Source: Psychroflexus planctonicus
Lineage (GTDB): Bacteria; Bacteroidota; Bacteroidia; Flavobacteriales; Flavobacteriaceae
NCBI RefSeq assembly: GCF_014640195.1
Contig: NZ_BMGM01000012.1
Span: 1 to 64,000, forward strand
Direction of reading: 5' to 3'
Length of the DNA: 64,000 nucleotides
Below, piece after piece: positions 16,212 through 23,648 of this stretch. The first letter of the stretch is position 1; every line of letters starts with the position of its first letter. A model generated the notes under the pieces. That model saw nothing but the letters and a program-made list of their open reading frames with translations, was not told the DNA's origin and ran no database searches. Position numbers and translations under genes: made by a program.

Positions 16212-16895
16212 TTATGCGTGGGTTGATATTATTTTTTTAACAATTCTTGGAGTAGCTTTAGCTGCTTTTTCGGCAAATACATGCAAATTTTTGCTTGCTT
16301 CAACATTGGGGTTAGGGTCAATCAGGTAAATTTCTGCATCTACTGGTGCAAAATCAATTAATCCAGCGGCAGGATAGACTTGTAAGGATGTCCCAATAAC
16401 TATTACTATATTAGCTTCACTAAAAATTTTTGTGGCTTCTTCTATTTTAGGAACGGCTTCACCAAACCATACAATATCAGGTCTTAGTTGGTTTCCATCT
16501 TTGGCTTTATCGCCAAGATTAATGTCTTTTTCCCATGGGTAAACTAAGTTATCGTTGTGTTCGCTTCTTGCTTTAAGCAATTCGCCATGTAAATGCAAAA
16601 CATTTTTGTTGCCTGCTTTTTCGTGTAAATTATCTACGTTTTGGGTTACGATTTGTACATCAAAACGCGCTTGTAATTCAGTTAAAGCAAAATGCGCTGC
16701 ATTGGGCTTTACTTCTAAAAGTTGCTTTCTGCGTAAGTTGTAAAATTGAAGGACGTTAGACGGGTTTTTTTTCCACCCTTGGGGAGATGCAACTTCCATT
16801 ACATCATGACCTTCCCAAAGACCGTCGTTATCTCTAAAGGTTTTTATTCCGCTTTCCGCACTAATTCCTGCACCTGTTAAAACTGCAATTTTCAT
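16212..16895 (-). CDS. cobB: NAD-dependent protein deacylase, sirtuin (CobB-like, no zinc cysteines)
   Basis: 227 residues. It removes acyl groups from lysines using NAD. The Rossmann NAD site is GAGISAESGIKTFRD (8-22), TQNVDNLHEKAG (84-95) precedes the catalytic His103 in HLHGEL, and IGTSLQVYPAAG closes the site. Tyr52 and Arg55 (FYNLRRKQL) match the class III Y-x-x-R pair that recognises succinyl or malonyl lysine, as in E. coli CobB. The protein has no cysteine at all, so the usual four-Cys zinc module between H103 and RPDIVWFGE is missing. Family firm; desuccinylase activity is inference. Confidence 0.88.
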   Translation of the reverse strand: MKIAVLTGAGISAESGIKTFRDNDGLWEGHDVMEVASPQGWKKNPSNVLQFYNLRRKQLLEVKPNAAHFALTELQARFDVQIVTQNVDNLHEKAGNKNVLHLHGELLKARSEHNDNLVYPWEKDINLGDKAKDGNQLRPDIVWFGEAVPKIEEATKIFSEANIVIVIGTSLQVYPAAGLIDFAPVDAEIYLIDPNPNVEASKNLHVFAEKAAKATPRIVKKIISTHA

Positions 16896-16905
16896 GCTGT
16901 AGAGT

Positions 16906-17673
16906 TTATCTATTAATAGCTTTATATTCTTCGTAGCAACCGCTTATGGCATCTAGAATTTGTAAATCGTTTGCTGTTTTTATAAATTCTCTAGAATAGT
17001 CGCAACGTTTTAAAATTTCTTCGATATCTGGTTTACTAATTCCTAAAACTGCGGCTAAGGTTTCTTGATCGTATTTATCTTGAAGGATATTTCTAATTTC
17101 ATCATCATCTTTCATTTTACGAAGCTTTTTCATTTCCTGACCTTTCCTGCCAAAGGTTTTATACAAAAAATCAGCTGGATTAAAAACAGATTCTAAGGTT
17201 TTAGAAAAAGCAGATTTTTGATATTTACCACCTTCGTAACCATAATTTAAGCCAGAAATGCTGTATCTAAAATCATCATAAATAGGAATGTTCTTAGCGT
17301 CTATTTCTAAGAAACCGGTTAGTTTAATTTCTTTAACGGTTACTTCTTCTAAAGCAATAGCGGCTTCCGTCATTTTAATTTTAACTTCACCAAACTTCAC
17401 CCAATCTTCTGTAATTTTAACTTGAATGGGTTTAAATCCTAGATATTGAAAAAATAGCGTATCGTTTACATGCGCCATTAAGGTAAAACGTCCTTTCTCA
17501 TCGGTTATACTTCCTTTAACCCTTGTGGTATTTACAATATTTACACCATCTAAAGGAAGGTCGTTAGCAGCGTTGAGTACTTCACCAGATATCAGTTGTA
17601 ATTCATCTTGATTTTGAGACCAAGATGAAAAACAAATTAAACTGATAAGTATGCTTGTTAAATATAATTTCAT
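16906..17673 (-). CDS. Secreted CarboxypepD_reg-like domain protein
   Basis: 255 residues with a signal peptide (MKLYLTSILISLICFSSWSQ). Residues about 25-100 form a beta-sandwich of the carboxypeptidase-regulatory-like type (SGEVLNAANDLPLDGVNIVN ... ITDEKGRFTL ... DTLFFQYLGFKP), the module that also starts TonB-dependent receptors. The remaining 130 residues are a helical domain specific to these proteins. Two other genes here (57576-58352 and 58511-59284) share the layout, including the linker LTG.L..DA. Probably periplasmic or outer-membrane associated; function unknown. First gene of the run leading to cobB, purB and menA. Confidence 0.72.
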   Translation of the reverse strand: MKLYLTSILISLICFSSWSQNQDELQLISGEVLNAANDLPLDGVNIVNTTRVKGSITDEKGRFTLMAHVNDTLFFQYLGFKPIQVKITEDWVKFGEVKIKMTEAAIALEEVTVKEIKLTGFLEIDAKNIPIYDDFRYSISGLNYGYEGGKYQKSAFSKTLESVFNPADFLYKTFGRKGQEMKKLRKMKDDDEIRNILQDKYDQETLAAVLGISKPDIEEILKRCDYSREFIKTANDLQILDAISGCYEEYKAINR

Positions 17674-17740
17674 TCTAAAGGATAAAGAAATTGTTTATAA
17701 ATTTAAACGAATTACTTTTGATAACTTCAGGATTTACTAA

Positions 17741-19501
17741 TTATTTCTTTTTTGATCTTCTTCTGTTAAAAGAAGATTCAACATTGCTCTTCTTTCCTTT
17801 TCTGTGTCCAGAAAAGTTAGACTTTCCCGAGTCTCTACGTTTTCCAAATCCGCCTGATTTTTTTCGATCAGAACGATCTCGACCTCCGCCACCTCGACCA
17901 CCTTTGTCTTTGGTGATTTCTACATTTACATTTCGACCTTGGTAGGTAAAACTTTCAAAGATTTCCATCACTTTAGGCTCATCTGATTTGGCTACATTAA
18001 AAAATGAAAAACTATCTTTAACATCTACTTTAGCAACGCCATCGCGATCCAATTGCAATTGTTCTTTTAAGAAATCTTTCAATTGCATCCAGTTGAAGCC
18101 ATCTTTTTCTCCTAAATTAATGAAGAATCGGGTTTCATCTGAGCGTTCTCTGCTTTCGTAGTCGCTATCTCTTGCCGCAGGTTTGTTAATGGAATCTGCG
18201 TCTTTATAGTAATTGTAAAAGCGTGTAAATTCAACAGAGAAGAATTTCTTTATCAAATCTTCTTTAGATAAATCCATTAACTTTTCTTCCAATTTTGGAA
18301 GATACTCATCAATTTTATGATTTACTTCTGTGTCTTTTATTTGGTTTACCAAATGAAACAATTGCTTTTCGCAAATTACTTCACCTGTAGGTATTTCTTC
18401 TTCAGTAAATTTTTGGCCAATGATGCGCTCAATTTGTTTGATTTTACGCAGTTCAGATTTGGTTAAAATCACTAAAGATTTACCAGTTTTACCAGCTCTA
18501 CCTGTTCTACCACTTCGGTGAGTATAAATCTCTACTTCGTCCGGCAATTGGTAGTTAATTACGTGCGTAATATCATCTACATCAATTCCACGTGCAGCAA
18601 CATCGGTAGCCACTAAAATTTGGACTTGTTTGTTTCTAAAGCTTTTCATGACCATATCACGCTGGCTTTGGCTTAAATCGCCATGTAGTGCCGCTGCGTT
18701 ATATCCGTCTTCAATTAAGCGTTCAGCTACTTTTTGGGTATCGCGTTTGGTTCTACAAAACACACAAGCATAAACTTCTGGGTTTACATCTACCAAACGC
18801 TTTAGTGCGTTGTAGCGATCTCTAGCAGAAACTAAAAAGTATTCGTGACTTACGCTTTTTGTACTTACGTTGCGTTGTCCAACCGTAATTTCTCTTGGGT
18901 TGTTCATGAACTTTTTAGCAATACTTGCTACTTCTTTAGGCATGGTTGCACTAAAAAGCCATGTTGATTTTTCTTTTGGACTATGCGATAAAATGTCGAT
19001 GATGTCTTCGTAGAAGCCCATATTCAACATTTCGTCTGCTTCATCTAAAATACAATATGCTAATTTTGAAATGTCAATCATTCCGCGTTTCAGCATGTCT
19101 TTCATACGTCCAGGAGTGGCTACAATAATTTGCGCTCCTTTCTTTATTTGTTTTTCTTGGTCTGTAATGCTTGCTCCTCCATAAACGGCAACTGTTCTTA
19201 AACCTGGGCTGTATTTCCCATAGTGTTGAAACTCGTTGGTAATTTGTAAGCATAATTCCCTAGTCGGCGATAAAATTAATCCTTGCGTGAATTTCTCGTC
19301 AAAGTTAATTTTCTGAATAAGTGGAAATCCAAAAGCAGCAGTTTTTCCCGTTCCTGTTTGTGCTAAAGCCACCAAATCGGTTTCTTTTTCTAACAAAATA
19401 GGAATGGCTTGTGCTTGAACTTCGCTTGGCGACTCAAAGCCTAAGTCGCTAATGGCTTTCAATATGTTTTCTTGTAAGCCTAGTTCTGAAAAATTTGTCA
19501 T
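17741..19501 (-). CDS. DEAD-box ATP-dependent RNA helicase with DbpA-type RNA-binding domain
   Basis: 586 residues. All helicase motifs are in order: Q motif (FESPSEVQAQAIP), I (AQTGTGKT, 47-54), Ia PTREL, Ib TPGR, II DEAD (153-156), III SAT (184-186), V ATDVAARGID and VI HRSGRTGRAG. A helical linker leads to a DbpA/CsdA RNA-recognition fold (about 455-530, FFINLGEKDGFNWMQLKDFL) and a basic Gly/Arg/Ser tail. This is the CsdA/DeaD group that remodels rRNA and structured mRNA, often in the cold. Single gene with its own TACCTTTG box; the basic tail is probably disordered and RNA binding. Confidence 0.93.
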   Translation of the reverse strand: MTNFSELGLQENILKAISDLGFESPSEVQAQAIPILLEKETDLVALAQTGTGKTAAFGFPLIQKINFDEKFTQGLILSPTRELCLQITNEFQHYGKYSPGLRTVAVYGGASITDQEKQIKKGAQIIVATPGRMKDMLKRGMIDISKLAYCILDEADEMLNMGFYEDIIDILSHSPKEKSTWLFSATMPKEVASIAKKFMNNPREITVGQRNVSTKSVSHEYFLVSARDRYNALKRLVDVNPEVYACVFCRTKRDTQKVAERLIEDGYNAAALHGDLSQSQRDMVMKSFRNKQVQILVATDVAARGIDVDDITHVINYQLPDEVEIYTHRSGRTGRAGKTGKSLVILTKSELRKIKQIERIIGQKFTEEEIPTGEVICEKQLFHLVNQIKDTEVNHKIDEYLPKLEEKLMDLSKEDLIKKFFSVEFTRFYNYYKDADSINKPAARDSDYESRERSDETRFFINLGEKDGFNWMQLKDFLKEQLQLDRDGVAKVDVKDSFSFFNVAKSDEPKVMEIFESFTYQGRNVNVEITKDKGGRGGGGRDRSDRKKSGGFGKRRDSGKSNFSGHRKGKKSNVESSFNRRRSKKK

Positions 19502-19517
19502 AAAATAAAATAAGGTG

Positions 19518-19525
19518 CAAAGGTA
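19518..19525 (-). promoter_or_regulatory. -7 box of the DEAD-box helicase gene
   Basis: TACCTTTG on the minus strand matches TAnnTTTG exactly and lies 16 nt before the ATG at 19501. No good TTG element sits at N17-23. The predicted leader is short. Confidence 0.4.
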
Positions 19526-19579
19526 GTCATTCTAACTCAGACCCTTCATTTATTTGTAGATTAAGTTTTTACATAGGTT

Positions 19580-19664
19580 GGATATGAGATATGAGAAGGT
19601 AGATATGAGATATTAGAAGTTAGATATTAGATATTAGATATTAGAAGTTAGAAGTTAGAAGTTT
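19580..19664 (+). repeat. Tandem repeat block A (GAAGTTAGATATTA type)
   Basis: Degenerate tandem copies of AGATATGAGA, TTAGATATTA and TTAGAAG run for about 85 bp; the + strand contains no C at all. The same words recur in block B about 235 bp downstream. Possible slipped-strand repeat without coding potential. Confidence 0.75.
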
Positions 19665-19897
19665 GAACTTCCCTAAATAGCATTGACCGTTTTGGTTCAT
19701 ATTCTAATTTACTTTATCATAAGTCTATTGGACATTTATCAGGATTCCTTTGCGTCGATTTATTTCTGCATAAGTAAGTGATCATTACTAAATACGAGCA
19801 TCCCCTTGAGGGGATTTTAGGGGTGTTTCATTCATAATTAAAAATTGATAATGTAATCTTGATTTATAAAACAGCATACTTCGAACTCTAGTTAAAA
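19665..19897. other. Spacer between repeat blocks with palindrome
   Basis: No gene. A 16-bp near-palindrome (ATCCCCTTGAGGGGAT, 19800-19815) followed by TTTTAGGGGTG stands out as a GC-rich island in A/T-rich DNA. It has the look of a dispersed repeat or the trace of an old insertion. The rest of this stretch shows nothing I can support. Confidence 0.4.
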
Positions 19898-20026
19898 GTG
19901 AGAAGTTAAATATTTGATATGAGAAGTTAGATATTAGAAGTTAGATATTAGAAGTTAGATATGAGAAGTTAGATATTAGAAGTTAGATATTAGAAGTTAG
20001 ATATTAGAAGTTAGAATTGAGATATT
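19898..20026 (+). repeat. Tandem repeat block B (14-bp unit TTAGATATTAGAAG)
   Basis: About eight copies of a 14-bp unit TTAGATATTAGAAG, with TTAGATATGAGAAG as a regular variant, fill this stretch just upstream of hemN. There is no C on the + strand across the array. It shares its unit with block A. Units are contiguous with no unique spacers, so this is not a CRISPR. Confidence 0.85.
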
Positions 20027-20143
20027 TAATTATATTGAAACGATAACATATTACTTTGTGTAAGCTATCAAATTCCATTTTACTGACTGATGTCATTTCT
20101 AATGAAGCATTTGCGTTTTATTTTTGTAAGAAAGATATACTGG

Positions 20144-21496
20144 ATGAAAGAATTAATTGCTAAATACAATGTAGCTGGACCAAGATATACAAGTTATCCT
20201 ACCGTTCCATATTGGGAAGAAGAAAATTTTTCTCGTTGGGCTTGGATAACTTCTTTAACCGAAGCGGTTTCAGAAAACAAGCCGATTAGTCTTTATATTC
20301 ATTTGCCTTTTTGTGAAAGTTTATGTACGTTTTGTGCTTGTAATAAGCGAATTACAAAACAACATTCAGTTGAGTCGCCTTATATTCAAGCGGTTTTAAA
20401 AGAATGGCGTTTGTATGTAGAGACATTGGGTTTTATGCCAATTATTGAAGAAATTCACTTAGGTGGTGGTACACCAACTTTTTTCTCACCTTTTAATTTG
20501 AAAAAGTTAATCGATGGAATTTTTGATTTAGCCTATAAAGCCAATACCTATGAATTTAGTTTTGAAGGACACCCAAACAACACTACAACTGCACATTTAG
20601 AAGAATTATATAATTTAGGCTTTACACGAGTAAGCTACGGAATACAAGATTACAACCCAACTGTTCAAAAAGCAATTAACCGTATTCAACCATTTGAAAA
20701 TGTAAAAAACGCAACTGAAAAGGCACGTAAACTTGGATTTACTTCCATAGGGCATGATTTAATTTTCGGTCTGCCTTTTCAAACTATAGAAGATATTCAA
20801 TTTAGTATTGAAAAAACAGTAGAGTTGAAGCCCGACCGAATTGCCTTTTATAGTTATGCGCATACGCCATGGATTAAAGGAAATGGTCAACGTGGCTTTA
20901 AAGATGAAGATTTACCTACTGCAGAAGTAAAAAGGAAACAATATGAATTTGGTAAATCGCTTTTAGAAGCCAATGGATATCAAGAAATAGGAATGGATCA
21001 TTTTGCTCTTCCACAAGATCCGCTTTTTAAAGCCATGGAAGAAAAAACGCTCCATCGTAATTTTATGGGTTATACCACCACGCAAGCTAAGCAAATGATA
21101 GGTTTAGGAGTTTCTGCAATTAGCGATTCTTGGAATGCCTTTGCGCAAAATGAAAAAAAATTAGAAGATTATTATCGCCATCTAAGGAATAATCAGCTTC
21201 CTGTATTTAGAGGACACTTATTAGATAAAGAAGATTTAATTATCAGGCAACATATTTTAAATTTAATGTGTAAATTTGAAACTAGTTGGAGTAAAGATGA
21301 TATGTTTAACATGCACATGGGAGATGTTATTATTGCACTTCAAGAAATGCAAAAAGACGGCTTAATTGAACTTTGCTCAAATCAAATTAAAGTTCATGAA
21401 GCTGGAAAAGCATTTATTAGAAATGTGTGTATGGCTTTTGACTTGCGTTTGAAAGCTAAAACACCTGATAAAAAGATTTTTTCAATGACCATTTAA
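20144..21496 (+). CDS. hemN: Oxygen-independent coproporphyrinogen III oxidase (HemN)
   Basis: 450 residues from the ATG at 20144. The frame is open back to 20090, but MKELIAKYNVAGPRYTSYPT is the normal family N-terminus. It is a radical-SAM enzyme that converts coproporphyrinogen III to protoporphyrinogen IX without oxygen. The cluster is Cys57-Cys61-Cys64 (CESLCTFC, then ACNKR as in true HemN rather than HemW), followed by HLGGGTPTF and GIQDYNPTVQKAINR. The C-terminal HemN domain is present. It lies directly after the repeat array and 14 bp before a universal-stress gene, which suggests use at low oxygen. No convincing FNR site was found upstream. Confidence 0.93.
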   Translation: MKELIAKYNVAGPRYTSYPTVPYWEEENFSRWAWITSLTEAVSENKPISLYIHLPFCESLCTFCACNKRITKQHSVESPYIQAVLKEWRLYVETLGFMPIIEEIHLGGGTPTFFSPFNLKKLIDGIFDLAYKANTYEFSFEGHPNNTTTAHLEELYNLGFTRVSYGIQDYNPTVQKAINRIQPFENVKNATEKARKLGFTSIGHDLIFGLPFQTIEDIQFSIEKTVELKPDRIAFYSYAHTPWIKGNGQRGFKDEDLPTAEVKRKQYEFGKSLLEANGYQEIGMDHFALPQDPLFKAMEEKTLHRNFMGYTTTQAKQMIGLGVSAISDSWNAFAQNEKKLEDYYRHLRNNQLPVFRGHLLDKEDLIIRQHILNLMCKFETSWSKDDMFNMHMGDVIIALQEMQKDGLIELCSNQIKVHEAGKAFIRNVCMAFDLRLKAKTPDKKIFSMTI

Positions 21497-21510
21497 CTTA
21501 AATCAAAACC

Positions 21511-22353
21511 ATGAAAACCATTTTAGTACCCGTAGATTTCTCAAAACCATCTGAGAACGCCCTTAAAGTAGCAGCCCAATTAGCAAATAAAAATAATGCC
21601 AAAATTATTGTACTGCACGTTGTAGAATTGGCAGAGTCCTTATTTGGTACAGACCAATTTAATGTTGATAATCAAGAAGTAATGTTTTTTATGAAAATGG
21701 CTAAAAAACGATTTAGTAAATTTCTAGAAAAACCATTTTTAAATAATGTAGATATTCAAGACCTAGTAGAGATTGGTCCTACATCTTACATGATTACAAA
21801 AACAATTAAAGAAAACAATATTGACTTTGTAGTTATGGGTTCTGTTGGAGCTAGCGGTCTTAAAGAAGTTTTAATAGGTTCAAACACGGAGAAAATTGTA
21901 AGAAATTCTAGTGTTCCTGTACTTGTAGTAAAGAAGGAAATGGAAAACTTCAACATTAAACAAGTAATATTTGCTTCTAATTTTGAATTAGAGAACTTAA
22001 AGTCTTTCAGAAAAGCCAAAGAATTTGCCAATCAATTTGAAGCCAAAATGAAGTTGTTGTATGTAAATTTACCTGGCAACCAATTTTATAGTACAGAAGA
22101 AATTAGAGAACAAATGCGTGTTTTCTTAAATAAAGCAGAAGTGCCATACACAACCGATGATGTAATGATTTATAATGATTACACAATAGAATTAGGTGTG
22201 CTTAACGCTGCAAAAGAAGCTAAAGCAGATTTAATTGCTATGCCAACTCACGGCAGACGTGGTTTATCTCATTTCTTTAATGGTAGCGTAGGTGAAGATG
22301 TGGTTAACCATTCTACTTTACCGGTAATTACTTTTAAAATAGATAGTAAGTAA
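21511..22353 (+). CDS. Universal stress protein with tandem Usp domains
   Basis: 280 residues made of two Usp domains (about 1-145 and 150-280). The first keeps the ATP-binding signature GSVGASGLKEVLIGSNTEKI (G-2x-G-9x-G-S/T). The second has the related THGRRGLSHFFNGSVGEDV. Each begins with a beta strand of the usual type (TILVPVDFSKPSENALK, KQVIFASNFELE). It is a cytosolic protein with a stress-survival role that is not defined further. It follows hemN by 14 bp, so a shared transcript for oxygen-limited growth is plausible. Confidence 0.9.
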   Translation: MKTILVPVDFSKPSENALKVAAQLANKNNAKIIVLHVVELAESLFGTDQFNVDNQEVMFFMKMAKKRFSKFLEKPFLNNVDIQDLVEIGPTSYMITKTIKENNIDFVVMGSVGASGLKEVLIGSNTEKIVRNSSVPVLVVKKEMENFNIKQVIFASNFELENLKSFRKAKEFANQFEAKMKLLYVNLPGNQFYSTEEIREQMRVFLNKAEVPYTTDDVMIYNDYTIELGVLNAAKEAKADLIAMPTHGRRGLSHFFNGSVGEDVVNHSTLPVITFKIDSK

Positions 22354-22380
22354 TCCCAAAAAAAATACTTGTATTTCAAA

Positions 22381-22411
22381 GACCATCGATAGATTTCGGT
22401 GGTTTTTTTTA
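22381..22411. terminator. Intrinsic terminator after usp
   Basis: ACCATCG and CGGTGGT pair (one G-T wobble) around an eight-base loop, followed by T8. It lies between the convergent usp and Nramp-like genes, overlapping the end of the latter. Confidence 0.7.
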
Positions 22412-23644
22412 TAGAAAAAATACAGTCCACAAATACACAAAATTAAAAACTACTAAGCCTACAAGACAAACAATACTAAATATTTTAAAAGCTTTGTTGA
22501 ATTTGAAATCTTTAGGAATGTTTTTCTGCTGAAATAACTGATAGTTGAACCAAGCTAAGAACGGAGCTGCCAAAAATGAAAGCCCTGTAGCAAAATCTAC
22601 TAAAACAGTAAATTGGTTACTGCCAAAATGAATAATTCCAAAAGCAAATGAAGAAACTAAAAATAAGCAGATCAAATAGATATTGAACTTTTGTTTTTTG
22701 GTAACTGCTTTTTCTATAGATATTATTTCAGAAATAACTCTAGGATATGCATCTGCAACACTTAGCGTAGTGCTAAACATGGTGATAAATGCAGCAAAAG
22801 CAATAAAATTTTCTGTCCAATTGCCTAAAGTTTGCGCATATAAATCGATAAGTTGAGCTGAAAAAGTAACACTGCTTTTTGAAAATTCTAAGCCATTACC
22901 AAACATGACTAAAACGCCAAGCATAAAAAATAAAATACCAATTACTGAAGCCGCAACATAACCAATATTAAAATCCCACATGGTATCATCTGCAGTTGTT
23001 GCTTTTCCAGTAAGTATACTTTTTTCCTTCGTCCAGATAGAATGCCAAATAGAAGCATCTATTGGAATGGGCATCCAACCCATAAATGCAACTATAAAAG
23101 CTATACTGCTAGCCGTTGTTAAACTAGGTATCTCAACTGCATATGGAGCGCTTTCTATTTTTACAGCAGCAATAACTACAGCAAAAAAAGTTAGAAGCGT
23201 AAGCAAGGTAATAATAATCTTCATCCCTTTATCTAATGTATTGTATCTACCAAAAAGCAAAATACCAAAGCAGATGCATAATAAAATTAAACACCAAATG
23301 GAAAGTGAAATACCTAATGGAAAAAAGTATGCTGCTAAACCACCTGTAACTAGCGTTACTGCAGCAAGAATAATAAACATTGTGCCTACAGTTATACCAA
23401 TGTAAGTGTAGTACTGAAACTTCCCTAAACTTTTGTAACCTTCAATTAAATTTTTCCCTGTGGCTGCTGTATATTTTGGACCCATCATTAAAAATGGATA
23501 TTTAGAAATACATGCAATGAGCAATGCAAAAATTAAAACCCATCCGTATTCAGCACCAGCACGTGTAGACTGTACTAAATGTGAAACTCCAATGGCTGCA
23601 CCAGCCAATAAAAATCCTGGACCTATATTTTGAGATAAACGCAC
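22409..23644 (-). CDS. Nramp-related transporter with altered metal-binding motifs
   Basis: 411 residues and about eleven membrane helices. The start NIGPGFLLAGAAIGVSHLVQ and GAEYGW align with the first Nramp helix. However, the canonical DPGN metal motif is replaced by GVSHLVQ (19-25), and the helix-6 MPH region reads GWMPIPIDASIW (189-200). Both are binding determinants in true Mn/Fe transporters, so substrate and coupling may differ. Some Nramp-related proteins carry Mg or other ions. It lies 4 bp after the DUF389 gene in the same direction and is likely co-transcribed. Superfamily firm, substrate open. Confidence 0.78.
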   Translation of the reverse strand: MRLSQNIGPGFLLAGAAIGVSHLVQSTRAGAEYGWVLIFALLIACISKYPFLMMGPKYTAATGKNLIEGYKSLGKFQYYTYIGITVGTMFIILAAVTLVTGGLAAYFFPLGISLSIWCLILLCICFGILLFGRYNTLDKGMKIIITLLTLLTFFAVVIAAVKIESAPYAVEIPSLTTASSIAFIVAFMGWMPIPIDASIWHSIWTKEKSILTGKATTADDTMWDFNIGYVAASVIGILFFMLGVLVMFGNGLEFSKSSVTFSAQLIDLYAQTLGNWTENFIAFAAFITMFSTTLSVADAYPRVISEIISIEKAVTKKQKFNIYLICLFLVSSFAFGIIHFGSNQFTVLVDFATGLSFLAAPFLAWFNYQLFQQKNIPKDFKFNKAFKIFSIVCLVGLVVFNFVYLWTVFFL

Positions 23645-23648
23645 TTAA

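Noticed and set aside
19580-20026. CRISPR array
   Set aside because: The 14-bp units are contiguous with no unique spacers, and no cas gene is near.
20040-20143. FNR or CRP site upstream of hemN
   Set aside because: Searched for TTGA-N6-TCAA; none with more than weak similarity was found.
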